Shown here: one piece after another, positions 8,259 through 17,167 of the stretch
How positions within the stretch are numbered: position 1 is the first letter of the stretch
Layout: the number at the start of each line of letters is the position of its first letter
Assembly (NCBI RefSeq): GCF_021654575.1
Contig: NZ_AP024488.1
Coordinates: 1,798,001-1,862,000 of the forward strand
Length of the DNA: 64,000 nt
Direction: 5' to 3'
Origin: Desulfoluna limicola
GTDB taxonomy: Bacteria; Desulfobacterota; Desulfobacteria; Desulfobacterales; Desulfolunaceae
The notes under the pieces: model-generated
What the model was told of the DNA's origin: nothing
The model's database searches: none
What the model saw: only the letters and a program-made list of their open reading frames with translations
Made by a program: the position numbers and the translations under genes

Positions 8259-11200
8259 GCTGTACGGGCCTCCAGAATCGGTTTATAGAGCGTCTCGGCG
8301 CATCGCGAAAACCCTTCGGATGAAAGGGGGTCCAGTCCCCGAACGGCCATTTTTATCCAGGGGTCATTGAGATCGGCCATGGTGGCAAAGGCGTTTCCGT
8401 AAAAAGCGTTTTTGGCCTTGGACATCGCCTTTGCCTCATCACGGGACTTCATCATCTCCTGTGCGTAGGCCTCGGACGCCATGGGAAACAGGGGCAGGAG
8501 CCCTTCACCGCCTGCAACGGAGAGCCGGACCAGGGACTCCAGCACCGCTGCGGGGTTGGGTGGCACCGCCATGGGAACAACCTCCGCCCCTCCGGTTTTT
8601 CGATCCAGCCCCACAACAACGGCGCGGCTTACCGGCATGCCGGCGGTGGCGGCAAGGAGAAGGCGCAACCAGGCGGACACAAGGTCCTGCCCCCTCACTT
8701 TGCCGAAGCGCCCCACCACGAGGACGTCGCCAAACAGAGGCCCCACCTCCCCGGAGAGACCAACCCCTGAAATCTCCACCCACTGCCGCTCGAACAACGG
8801 CTCAATATCCTGGGTCAAGGGGCCAAGAGCCTCTGCCACGGCACGGGCTTCCCGGGTGATGTCCCTCAACATATGAGCGCCCACCTCCCCCCTCGGCAAA
8901 AGGCCCATGCCCGAGACAACCTCAAGGGCCTTTTCAGGTGATTCGCCCCACAAAATCGCTTCAAAGAGCAGGGATCCGGCCCGGTGTCGCTCCAGCCCCT
9001 GCAATGTAAATGGCTCACAGCTGTCCGGGGCTTCCCCCCCTCCCCCGAGTTCCATGCCCAGGACATCACGAAGGAGATACCGGCTGGGATGTGCCAGGGA
9101 GGCCTCCAGGGTTTCCAATGGGAGCTGGACCGGCATGGGGTGCTCTCTGTCCAGGTCGGCAAGAGACGCAAAGGGCGCAGGAGAGAGCGGTGATTCGGCC
9201 ATGCGGACGGCCACACGACGGCTCGCCGCATCGTAACTGAAAAGACGGGACCCCTCTTTCTGGAAGTAGTCGCCGGAAAAGGGGTGCAAGGGGTGGTTCA
9301 CCACGATTTGGCCCGAGGCACCGCCTTCCACCGCCCCATCCACGTAATCCAGGAGTTCTGAAAGAAGCACAGACGGCTGGAGGGTGCTGTTGTCCCGTAT
9401 GCTCTGGCCTGTGTAGCTGATCCAGAGTGTTTCCCTTACGGACAGAAGAATCTCCTGAAACAGATAGCGATCGTCCTTGCGCCGGGAGCGGTCCCCCCGC
9501 CTTGGGTTGGCTGCAATCAGGTCAAACCCGGGTGCCCGGTGCTGCCGGGGAAACGTGCCGTGCCCCATGCCCAAGATACAGATCACCCGAAAAGGGATGC
9601 TCCGCATGGGCAGCATGGCGCAGAAGGTAATCCCGCTTGTAATGAACCCCGATGCCGGATCCGGAGCACCCAGGGCGGTTTTCATGATAAAGCGCACAAC
9701 CGAATAATCCACGGGCTCTTCGTTTTCCGCCTCACGGGCGGCGTCGGCCATACGGTACAGGGTATCGCGGATGCCCTGAAGCCCTTCCCCGGCCCCGTCT
9801 TCATCCATAAGAAACGTCTCAAGAACGTCTTCGAAAAAGCTGACCCACGCCCCGGCGCTCCTGGGCTGTTCCAGCCCCTTCACATACCTCGTCAGGCGCT
9901 CCATAAAGTGAACCAGGCGCCCAAGGAGCACCGCCTGGTCCCCTTCCACCGGCCCTGCGGGCAATGTGCCGTCAAAAAGGGCCAGCTCATCGTCCCCCAC
10001 GGCATAGCCGGTAAAAAGCCTTTCAAACCCTACTTTCCAGCTGTTCTCTTCAAAGCAGGCAAACCCTTCGGAGCCGCGCTGTTCTCCGTCTATCCCCCAG
10101 CGGATGGCCGTCTCCCGAATCCACTGGGTCACCCGCTCGAGGTCCCCTTCGGCCATTCCAAAGGCGCTGCGAATGCGATCGTTTTCCAGCAATTCCAGAA
10201 CACCGGCTGCCTCAAAACGGAAACCCGACAAATCGAGGAGAAGCAAAATCGCCTCTACGGCGCTGTCGCCACTTTTGTTCGCCTGGTCGGCAATGGAGAA
10301 GGGAATCCTGACCTCCCCTTCCACGCGCCTGTTGAACACCGCCTCGATGACCGGTGCGTAGGTGTTGATATCCGGGGCCATGACAAGAATATCCGAGGGC
10401 CTCAAGTCCGAATCCTCATCCATCATCGCCAAAATGGCGTCCCGCAGCACCTCCACCTCCCGCAACGGGCTGTGACAGCTGTGAACGGTAAAGGAGCGGT
10501 CCGACTCATTCAAGACAAAGGGTTCGACCTCTCCCCGGGTTCGGTCCCTCAGGTGAAAGATATCAGCCTGGACGGAGCCAAGCAGGGTCTCCTCCTCCGG
10601 CTCGACAAAAAGGGGAAACTCCTCAAGGCCGCGTTCTGCAAGCATGTCAAAAAATTCCCGCCCCTGTCCCCCCATGGAGGCAAGCAAGGGGTTGCCCGCT
10701 TCCATATAAAGGGTCTCGTCCCCTTCCCCTTCAATGCCCTTTTTACGCTTGAGGCGCCGCTTTTCTGCATCAGAAAGAATATCCCCCCAATACTGGGGGC
10801 AGGGGTTCAATAAAAAGAGGTTTACCTGACACACCTTTGCCAGCGCTGTGAAAAGCTCCATGTGAAACTCAGGAAGCGAGGAAATACCGAACACGCACAC
10901 TCGCTCCGGAAAACTTAACTCTTTGTTTTCAGCATCTTCCAGATACCTTTTAAAGTCTTTCATCAGGTGAACGCGATGGCGGAACCCGAGGCTTTCATGC
11001 AGGTGACGGTAAAGAACGGCCTGGAAGTCACCCCCTTCGCCCTCTTCCCACTCATCGATCATGTCGGGCCGATAGGTCAGGTACTGGTCCAGGGTATCTG
11101 CCAGGAGTTCAGAAATCTGATAGCGTTTAAGGGGATCGTCATCGCCCCCCAGGTAATTGGCAAGGGGCAAAAAGACGGGCTCTTTCACCCACTCGGGCAG

Positions 11201-11500
11201 AGAGCCCATAATCTTCCAGGCGGCGCTCTTCGCGTCAAATCGTCGGACATCCCTCAATTCCGGAACGGCAACACCAAACATATCCTGGAGGAAGGCATTG
11301 GGGAAACGCCAGCGCACATTGGCGCAGATCCCGTTGCTGCGGGAGAGGGCCAATGAGAGCCACCGGGCCATGCCCTGGCTCTGAAGAACCACCACATCCT
11401 CTTCCAATGGGTTTCCCATGGGTGCTTCCAGCACCTTGGAAAGGGCCCGAGCCAGAACTTCCAGACGATTGCCTGTAAACAGGTTCAATCCCGCGTCCAT
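8255..11500 (-). CDS. recC: Exodeoxyribonuclease V gamma subunit, RecC
   Basis: A 1081-residue protein, slightly shorter than the roughly 1120 of Escherichia coli RecC. The N-terminus (LNLFTGNRLEVLA, then VVLQSQGMARWLSLALS) and the central FCAMLPMRSIPFRVICILGM block are typical of RecC, an inactivated helicase-like subunit that scans for Chi and splits the strands. The start at 11500 lies behind a GGAGATG site. It is the first gene of a recC-recB pair on the minus strand. RecC is the least conserved subunit, so identification rests on these blocks and on the ATGA overlap with recB. Confidence 0.93.
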   Translation of the reverse strand: MDAGLNLFTGNRLEVLARALSKVLEAPMGNPLEEDVVVLQSQGMARWLSLALSRSNGICANVRWRFPNAFLQDMFGVAVPELRDVRRFDAKSAAWKIMGSLPEWVKEPVFLPLANYLGGDDDPLKRYQISELLADTLDQYLTYRPDMIDEWEEGEGGDFQAVLYRHLHESLGFRHRVHLMKDFKRYLEDAENKELSFPERVCVFGISSLPEFHMELFTALAKVCQVNLFLLNPCPQYWGDILSDAEKRRLKRKKGIEGEGDETLYMEAGNPLLASMGGQGREFFDMLAERGLEEFPLFVEPEEETLLGSVQADIFHLRDRTRGEVEPFVLNESDRSFTVHSCHSPLREVEVLRDAILAMMDEDSDLRPSDILVMAPDINTYAPVIEAVFNRRVEGEVRIPFSIADQANKSGDSAVEAILLLLDLSGFRFEAAGVLELLENDRIRSAFGMAEGDLERVTQWIRETAIRWGIDGEQRGSEGFACFEENSWKVGFERLFTGYAVGDDELALFDGTLPAGPVEGDQAVLLGRLVHFMERLTRYVKGLEQPRSAGAWVSFFEDVLETFLMDEDGAGEGLQGIRDTLYRMADAAREAENEEPVDYSVVRFIMKTALGAPDPASGFITSGITFCAMLPMRSIPFRVICILGMGHGTFPRQHRAPGFDLIAANPRRGDRSRRKDDRYLFQEILLSVRETLWISYTGQSIRDNSTLQPSVLLSELLDYVDGAVEGGASGQIVVNHPLHPFSGDYFQKEGSRLFSYDAASRRVAVRMAESPLSPAPFASLADLDREHPMPVQLPLETLEASLAHPSRYLLRDVLGMELGGGGEAPDSCEPFTLQGLERHRAGSLLFEAILWGESPEKALEVVSGMGLLPRGEVGAHMLRDITREARAVAEALGPLTQDIEPLFERQWVEISGVGLSGEVGPLFGDVLVVGRFGKVRGQDLVSAWLRLLLAATAGMPVSRAVVVGLDRKTGGAEVVPMAVPPNPAAVLESLVRLSVAGGEGLLPLFPMASEAYAQEMMKSRDEAKAMSKAKNAFYGNAFATMADLNDPWIKMAVRGLDPLSSEGFSRCAETLYKPILEARTA

Positions 11501-11542
11501 ACGTTTTCATCTCCAATATCGTAATATCATGCAACTCAATGT

Positions 11543-11600
11543 TGCCTCCGGCGGCCCTGCCGGGGGCCAAACTTTTGAAAAGTTTAACAAACAGGTTTTG
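11543..11600 (+). repeat. Form A dispersed repeat
   Basis: The unit opens with TGCCTCCGGCGGCCCTGCCGG, continues GGGCCAAACTTTTGAAAAG and ends TTTAACAAACAGGTTTTG. The 5' half can fold as a GC hairpin; the second half contains the palindrome AAACTTTTGAAAAGTTT. Near-identical units occur at 13499, 29981, 35940 and, reversed, at 19069 and 56198. It starts 43 bp upstream of the recC start codon, so it probably lies in the recC leader. Confidence 0.85.
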
Positions 11601-12355
11601 ATAGCTGAGTTGAATAACCTGCCACTCTGCTTCAAACAATGGTCTTAAAACACGATCGCATCCAAAAATTCATTCATCGTCACGAGGACACAGTGTTGAT
11701 ATGCCACTTGCGCCACGGCTTCGCAAGATGACATTTGGACATTCCGGCCTTTCTGACCATCCGTCACTCCTGCCCCACGGTTTTTCGTAAGGGCACCGCT
11801 TCACCCCTCTGCCCGGCAATGACTTAAGAAAACGCCCTATCCATCTGTTTATCGCGGATGATTACTCGCTGACAACAGGTATACCGACACATCTGTTCCC
11901 GCAGCCCGGATATTTCACGAGTTGAGTGCATCCATATTCAAGGCATCGGAGCTGCAGATGTCGTGGTTTACCTCAATGCTCTGATAACGCAGAAGATGGG
12001 TGCACTCGACTCGCCCGAAGGGTGAAAAAAGCGAGCAGGAAACCGTGAATGACACTTTGTGCTTTTGAAATGACTTAACTGTTCAAAAGTAACCCTCTTT
12101 AATAACGTGCTTTTACTTCGCAACAGGTGCTTTCTCATGAACTGTTCGGCGCGGGCTAAAAACCAAAATAGTATTGACAATAAAGGCGTTTCAACATAAT
12201 TGGTTATCAATGTTTACATTGTATATCTAAACGCCAACCATTTACTTGCCAGTCTCCCGTTACCACATTCACCCAAGGGTCGCAATCACAGGAGCCCATC
12301 ATCACCTGGGCGATCGGGAGTCATCCTGAAACTACTTACAATCCGTTGAGGAAGT
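11601..12355. other. Gene-free interval upstream of the ExbB/ExbD cluster
   Basis: No frame in these 755 bases looks like a protein. The left part is mixed in composition. From about 12050 the sequence becomes AT-rich, consistent with a promoter region for the plus-strand cluster that starts at 12356. No RNA gene is recognised. Confidence 0.5.
12174..12200 (+). promoter_or_regulatory. Possible sigma-70-type promoter for the ExbB/ExbD/TonB-like cluster
   Basis: TTGACA at 12174-12179 is a perfect -35 hexamer in AT-rich sequence. CATAAT at 12195-12200 could serve as -10, but the 15-base spacing is shorter than the preferred 16-18, so this is tentative. It would give a leader of about 150 nt before the first gene. 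Confidence 0.3.
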
Positions 12356-12979
12356 ATGGAATTCATCATCCACATCTTCAAACTCTACCCCAACCTCATC
12401 AGTGATCTGGTTCAGGGGGCTGTCTACATTGGCAGTGCCATTCTTTTTTTCAACGCCCTCTGGCTTATTTTCCAAGCCTATCGCCATGCCCGCCTCATCA
12501 GGTGGAATAGCCTTTCCCCATTGATCAACAAGGAGCCTCGCCTGGATGACCCCTTGATGGTGGTCGCCGTCAAAACATTCCACGCGGCCAGAAAAGAACA
12601 CAGTGAGACGGCCTATCCGGTCTCTTTTCTTGTGGACGCCACCCACCAGCTGGTGGAAAATCTCTTCCATACCCGCTACATCAACAAAATCACGATGATC
12701 ACCAACCTGCTCCCCCCCATGGGTTTCATCGGAACCATTTTCGGAATGATCATGATTTTTCTGGCCAAGGGAGATCCGAACAGCGATCTCAACACAACAG
12801 GACTTGGCGCAGCACTCTTTACGACCCTGATGGCCCTCACCTGCTTCGTTATTCTTGAGGTCTTTAAAAAGAGCCTGATAAACCTTGCGGCTTCGCGCAT
12901 CGAACGAGCCTTGAGCGTTCAAGAGCCGATTTCCTCCCCCCCTGACGACGTAACCCCAGCTGAAGCGTTACACCCTTAA
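12356..12979 (+). CDS. MotA/TolQ/ExbB-type proton channel protein
   Basis: A 207-residue inner-membrane protein with the three-helix layout of the ExbB/TolQ family. Helix 1 is near residues 15-38 (ending FFNALWLIFQ), a cytoplasmic loop of about 75 residues follows, helix 2 is near 112-137 (NLLPPMGFIGTIFGMIMIFL) and helix 3 near 148-172 (LGAALFTTLMALTCFVILEV). The GFIGTIFGM and T-x-LGAAL-x-TT motifs line the proton path in this family. With the ExbD-like protein encoded 21 bp downstream it should form a proton-driven motor, and the TonB-like protein further on is the likely force transmitter. The start ATG 12356 has a GAGGAAGT leader. The family call is strong; which process it energises is unknown. 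Confidence 0.85.
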   Translation: MEFIIHIFKLYPNLISDLVQGAVYIGSAILFFNALWLIFQAYRHARLIRWNSLSPLINKEPRLDDPLMVVAVKTFHAARKEHSETAYPVSFLVDATHQLVENLFHTRYINKITMITNLLPPMGFIGTIFGMIMIFLAKGDPNSDLNTTGLGAALFTTLMALTCFVILEVFKKSLINLAASRIERALSVQEPISSPPDDVTPAEALHP

Positions 12980-13000
12980 CCCATACCCGGGAACGGTTCC

Positions 13001-13462
13001 ATGCGGTACGAAGATTCAAAAATCTGGCTTTTTTCCTTTGCTGACCTGGCCTTTCTGCTTCTCATCGCGTTTACCCAGGCGTCAACCATCGGAAAGCAAC
13101 CTGTCCATATCGGTGAGATGACCATTCCTCAGGTGGTGGATGCCCCAAGCATCTCTACCCTGGACCAACCCCGCATCTCGTTTCAAATTCGTGTGCTCAA
13201 GCCCACCATTCCTGAAACCACCCCCTTTCAGCTGGTAACGGTGACCGAAGGGCTCGTGGAGCCTGATGAAATCACACTGGACACCCAGGGACTGAGAAAC
13301 CGCCTGACCCAGATGAAGCAGGAGGGAAAAAGCCGCCCCATGCTGGTGCCCGACCGGTTCTCTCTGAGCAAAGACACCCTCATGGCCATGGCCATGATCG
13401 AAAAGGTCTACGACGATCATGACAAACGCGTCACTGTCCAAAAAGTAGCGGACAAGCCTTAG
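13001..13462 (+). CDS. ExbD/TolR-like motor stator protein
   Basis: A 153-residue protein with a short N-terminal cytoplasmic tail, one membrane helix (residues 9-25, WLFSFADLAFLLLIAFTQ) and a periplasmic domain. Asp15 in the helix is at the place of the essential proton-binding Asp of ExbD, TolR and MotB, and F-x-D-L-x-x-L-L-L is shared with MotB-type helices. The periplasmic part is diverged from ExbD/TolR (for example PRISFQIRVLKPT). The very short gap to the upstream ExbB-like gene supports pairing. No peptidoglycan-binding OmpA domain is present, so it is unlike MotB. Confidence 0.7.
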   Translation: MRYEDSKIWLFSFADLAFLLLIAFTQASTIGKQPVHIGEMTIPQVVDAPSISTLDQPRISFQIRVLKPTIPETTPFQLVTVTEGLVEPDEITLDTQGLRNRLTQMKQEGKSRPMLVPDRFSLSKDTLMAMAMIEKVYDDHDKRVTVQKVADKP

Positions 13463-13498
13463 GAACGAACATTAAATAAAATGTAACTATTCAGCATG

Positions 13499-13672
13499 TG
13501 CCTCCGGCGGCCCTGCCGGGGACCAAGCTTTTGAAAAGTTTGATAAACACGTCTTTAAAAATGAGCCATGGAACCTCTCGCTTCAAAGGCGGATGTGATT
13601 TGACCCGAGGGACGAGGGGCAAAACGCATCCGTTACCCGCTTTCAAGGGGGCACACCTTGCCGCCGGAGGCA
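13499..13672. repeat. Composite repeat, form A joined to form D
   Basis: The element opens with TGCCTCCGGCGGCCCTGCCGG and ends CTTGCCGCCGGAGGCA, so its ends are inverted copies of TGCCTCCGGCGG. It contains the form A palindrome (AGCTTTTGAAAAG), then at about 13583-13627 a hairpin (CGGATGTGATTTG against CAAAACGCATCCG) with loop ACCCGAGGGACGAGGGG, then GCTTTCAAGGGGGCACACC. GTAACTATTCAGC lies immediately to its left (13484-13496). It sits between the ExbD-like and TonB-like genes, inside a presumed operon. Confidence 0.85.
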
Positions 13673-13751
13673 TGTTTTTCGTTCAACTTATTCTGTTTTC
13701 GTTCCTTAACCTATGCACAGGTAAAAAAGCCTCACCCCGGAGGAGTTACCC

Positions 13752-15098
13752 ATGACCACGCTTCCCATGCAGTACTTCGGACGCGGATCGGCACGTATCA
13801 TGATGCCGAGAGCCGTCACCCGTCGCGCGCGCAGGGAGTGGGTTGTCAGCCCCTCGTTCATGATACTCGTTCTCTCGCTGGCTTTTTTTGCCCTTCACAA
13901 AGTCACCTTTAACGAACCCCTGAAACTCAAACGTCCGCGAACCATCATTGTCCTTCCCCAGGCACCGGCCATTCCCAAGCCGACGGTGGAAGAGAAGATC
14001 TCCTTTATCAAGGTAGTTAAAGACGCGGCCAGAAAAAGTGCCGTGCCGAGAAAAGAGGAGCTGAAACGCGCACTGGAGCCCCCAAGGCCCCTGCCCAACA
14101 CGCCCGTGCCCCCCCTTTCAGCAAAACCCAAAAAGATCTCCCCACCCAAAGCGATTGCTCCTCCCAAAAAGCTTATAACCCCACTTGACTCAAAACGTGT
14201 GGGGCCCATTGCAGCACAGAAAGAGCGGCTGCCTCAGAAGGTCCCGCCGGCTCCGGTTCACACCAGCACACCGCCCCCAGTATCGCTGCTCTCCAGCCCA
14301 CTGCAGGCGACGCAGCGTCGCCCGAAGGTCACGCCACCCAGTGAAAAAAAGGGGGTCTCTCTGACCGTGGCGGCCAATCCCATGGCAAAGGTCTCTGTCA
14401 TGCCCAGTGGCCCGACGCCCAAGATCACGCAAATGGCCGCACCGGCCAAACGGTTGGCGCCCGTCCAGGCCGTTACGACGCCAAGCCTGAAAGAGAACAC
14501 CCATATGAAACGGGTTGCATCCACGCAGGTGCCACCGAAAAAGAGTTTTTCCCCTCTCCCGATGTCACGTACCGCCCCCGCCGCGACCGCTGACCGCATC
14601 ATGTCAAAAGGCACCCCTGTAATGCTGGCAAGTGCCCCGCGGAAAAGCGGCCCGGCCCCCACGCTGACTCAATTGTCGGCCCCGGCCTCGGTGGCAACCG
14701 CACCCCCTGCAAGCAAGTCGGAATCAGCGTCCCATGCGCCGGGTGGACGGCCTTCCAGGCCTGTCCTTGACACCGCACCGCCAAGCCTGTCCTCTGCAGC
14801 TGCCCATCACCGTGCAGAGGACAGCACAGGCGTTGATGTCAACGCCCTTGTGCAGATCCAGGGAAGCACCCTTGGTCAGTCCCTGCGGGTCCTGAACCTG
14901 AAAGAGGAGATCTATCGAAAAACGAGCCGGATGCCCGCAACAAACAGCCCTTATACCTACCGTATCCACACCTACCAATGCACGTTGGTCATCAGCGGCG
15001 GCCCCCTTCCCTCGGCCACCCTTACCTTTGAACCCAGCGATGCCCCTTTTGAAGTGGTGTCAGCCCTTGAACGACTCCTTCCCCGGAGGACTATGTAG
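13752..15098 (+). CDS. Proline-rich TonB/TolA-like periplasm-spanning protein
   Basis: A 448-residue protein starting at ATG 13752 behind a GGAGGAG site. A basic N-terminus is followed by one membrane helix (about residues 31-48, ending FMILVLSLAFFAL). Residues 55 to about 340 are low-complexity, rich in Pro, Lys, Ala and Ser (for example LEPPRPLPNTPVPPL), as in TonB linkers. A C-terminal globular part of about 100 residues begins near GVDVNALVQIQG. No clear TonB C-terminal signature such as the YP motif is seen, so TonB-like is a statement of architecture and context. It follows an ExbB/ExbD pair and should carry motor force across the periplasm, perhaps to one of the exported proteins encoded next. 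Its stop is two bases from the next start. Confidence 0.6.
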   Translation: MTTLPMQYFGRGSARIMMPRAVTRRARREWVVSPSFMILVLSLAFFALHKVTFNEPLKLKRPRTIIVLPQAPAIPKPTVEEKISFIKVVKDAARKSAVPRKEELKRALEPPRPLPNTPVPPLSAKPKKISPPKAIAPPKKLITPLDSKRVGPIAAQKERLPQKVPPAPVHTSTPPPVSLLSSPLQATQRRPKVTPPSEKKGVSLTVAANPMAKVSVMPSGPTPKITQMAAPAKRLAPVQAVTTPSLKENTHMKRVASTQVPPKKSFSPLPMSRTAPAATADRIMSKGTPVMLASAPRKSGPAPTLTQLSAPASVATAPPASKSESASHAPGGRPSRPVLDTAPPSLSSAAAHHRAEDSTGVDVNALVQIQGSTLGQSLRVLNLKEEIYRKTSRMPATNSPYTYRIHTYQCTLVISGGPLPSATLTFEPSDAPFEVVSALERLLPRRTM

Positions 15099-15100
15099 CC

Positions 15101-17167
15101 ATGACCATGCAAAAAAAAGCCACACCCGGTGTAAAGCCAACCCACAGGGTTCCAGTGATTCTTCTGACAGTCCTGTGTGCCCTTCTGATGGGGGCCTCAC
15201 CCCTTTACGCGATCTCAAGGCTCTCGGAGCGCCAGTTGGTCCTGGAGAGCGGCCAGTCCAACGAGAAACCAAAAGTGTCGGTCTCCAATGAAAAGAACCG
15301 AACCCTCTGGATCTCCACCGTCGGCCAGGTCTACATGAAAGAGAGCCTCTCTCCCAAAGAGCGCGCCTCCCTTTTCAAGATCCTTGAGCACCGCCTGGGC
15401 ATTCAAAAGGACGGTTCCCTTGACGTTACAGCCGCCCGCCAGACGGCCGCCCAGCTCAGCAACTACACCAAACTCAAAAAGAAGCCCTTCTCCAATATTT
15501 ACTTTGACGACAAGCTCAACCTCACCGGTTACAATTATGTTTACCTTGAAACCTGTGTGTTGAACCGCACCACCGAGGCAGACCGATTCGTCCGCTACTT
15601 TGAAAACGGCTTCTACCCGAATCGTTCCCTCTTCGTCAAAGAGGAGTACTACTACAAAATCCTCTACTACTACCTGTACCTTACCCAGGAATCCTTGGTA
15701 AATGCCGTCAACAGTGCCGTGGCAACCCTCTCTGAAAGCCGTGGCGCCGCCCCCGACTTTCCCGACAGCCGAATCAAGAGCCTTGAGACCACGGTGGCTG
15801 TGTGCATCGAACTGGACAATTTGAAGCAACGGGGGCAGGATGCGTCGGAGTCTCCCTGGGAGCGCATTTTCACAAGCGAGGAGTGCGCCTGGATTGACGC
15901 CTCCATCGCCTACTTCACGAGCATGGAGACCCACATCGCCCTGAACAGCTACGACTGGTTCAAGCGCTACCTCCCCTTGTCCATCAGCAGCCGCATCATC
16001 GCCCATTCGATCCGCCAGACCTGGGTGGAGCAGTCCGCATCGCACAGAACGGTGCTGCCCCTCATGCTCTTCATCAACCAGGGGACCAAGCAGTTCAGTG
16101 TGGAGAAGCTCTTCAACGAGACGCTGTCCATGCTCAAGATGGACAACCGCGAAGTAGACCTGGTGGTTCTCTCCGCCATGAAGAGCTGGCTCCTCAAGCA
16201 AATCGAGCAGGGCATCAAGGTGGAGGACCGCACCACGTACAAAAAGATCCTCGATGAGCTCAACGTCTGCCCCACAGGCTGGATTTTCTACAACCTCTAC
16301 TCGTGCCGCAAACCCCTGGCATCCCTCAAGCAGTTTGCCACCGAGTGGGAATCCTTCGATCTGGATAAACGCCAACGTCTCTTTGACACCGAGGTGCAGC
16401 CTCTGTACTACGAAGCAAAGGCCAACATCGACATCGTCTTTTCCGACCTGGAGAAGATCTTCGGAGGCGAGGAGATTTACGGCAGTCAGTACAAGGCCTC
16501 CAGCATCAATCATATCTTTCACCGATACCGTGGCGAAATCGATTACACCTTTGAATACCTCCAGACCGGCCTCTATGAGGACAATCTTTCCGAGGCAAGG
16601 CTCCCACTGGCCAACGCCTCCAGAAGCTGCCTTCACGACTTCACCGCCGCCTTCGTCAAAGCCCCGGATGTTCGCGTTAACCACGTGAACCTCTTGAATG
16701 CCTACACCCTTCTTTTCCGAGAGCTGGCCGCCCAGGGGAAGGTGAGCATTCTCTCCCGCCATGAAAACGAAATGGAGGAGTTTATCCGCTCTGAAACGTT
16801 CAAGCTGGGCTCGGCCCTGGGCCATGAGGAAGACAACCGTTACGCCATCTACAGGATCATTGCCGACACCTATCTTGCCAACCCGCGCCTGCGGACCCAG
16901 GCCCTGAAGGTGGCTGAGCGAAGCTTCAACCTGGCGCGATCGTACTATATCGACGCCGCGCGTCGCGAAGGGTTTATCTCAGGTACCCTTCCCGGGGCCT
17001 TCTCCACCGATGCCACAGAAGTTGACGACTACGAGAGACAGTATGAGTACTTTCAGGTCATCGCGGAAAAACTCGGCAAGAAAATTCTTCTGCTTCTCCC
17101 CCAGGAGGACGTGGACCTTTATAATCGCATGCGGGATTCAAGGAATCCGGAGGGCTACCTCTTATGA
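15101..17167 (+). CDS. Exported protein of unknown function (cluster gene 4)
   Basis: A 688-residue protein not recognised as any family. Residues 1-37 form a signal peptide: a basic start, a hydrophobic core (VILLTVLCALLMGASPL), then YAIS. The mature protein is long, charged and apparently mainly helical, with many Tyr and Leu residues and repeated acidic/basic stretches as in TPR-like or solenoid proteins, although no TPR consensus can be pinned down. A second ATG at 15107 is possible. It starts two bases after the TonB-like stop and its own stop overlaps the next start (ATGA), so it is tightly coupled to both neighbours. It is a candidate periplasmic or outer-membrane partner of the motor. 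Confidence 0.7.
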   Translation: MTMQKKATPGVKPTHRVPVILLTVLCALLMGASPLYAISRLSERQLVLESGQSNEKPKVSVSNEKNRTLWISTVGQVYMKESLSPKERASLFKILEHRLGIQKDGSLDVTAARQTAAQLSNYTKLKKKPFSNIYFDDKLNLTGYNYVYLETCVLNRTTEADRFVRYFENGFYPNRSLFVKEEYYYKILYYYLYLTQESLVNAVNSAVATLSESRGAAPDFPDSRIKSLETTVAVCIELDNLKQRGQDASESPWERIFTSEECAWIDASIAYFTSMETHIALNSYDWFKRYLPLSISSRIIAHSIRQTWVEQSASHRTVLPLMLFINQGTKQFSVEKLFNETLSMLKMDNREVDLVVLSAMKSWLLKQIEQGIKVEDRTTYKKILDELNVCPTGWIFYNLYSCRKPLASLKQFATEWESFDLDKRQRLFDTEVQPLYYEAKANIDIVFSDLEKIFGGEEIYGSQYKASSINHIFHRYRGEIDYTFEYLQTGLYEDNLSEARLPLANASRSCLHDFTAAFVKAPDVRVNHVNLLNAYTLLFRELAAQGKVSILSRHENEMEEFIRSETFKLGSALGHEEDNRYAIYRIIADTYLANPRLRTQALKVAERSFNLARSYYIDAARREGFISGTLPGAFSTDATEVDDYERQYEYFQVIAEKLGKKILLLLPQEDVDLYNRMRDSRNPEGYLL

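Noticed and set aside
9539..10813. Plus-strand open frame of 424 codons antisense to recC
   Set aside because: Shadow of recC with no motifs and no plausible leader.
15215..16825. Minus-strand open frame of 536 codons antisense to cluster gene 4
   Set aside because: The plus-strand gene has a signal peptide, overlap coupling and codon pattern; the minus-strand frame has none and looks like a shadow.
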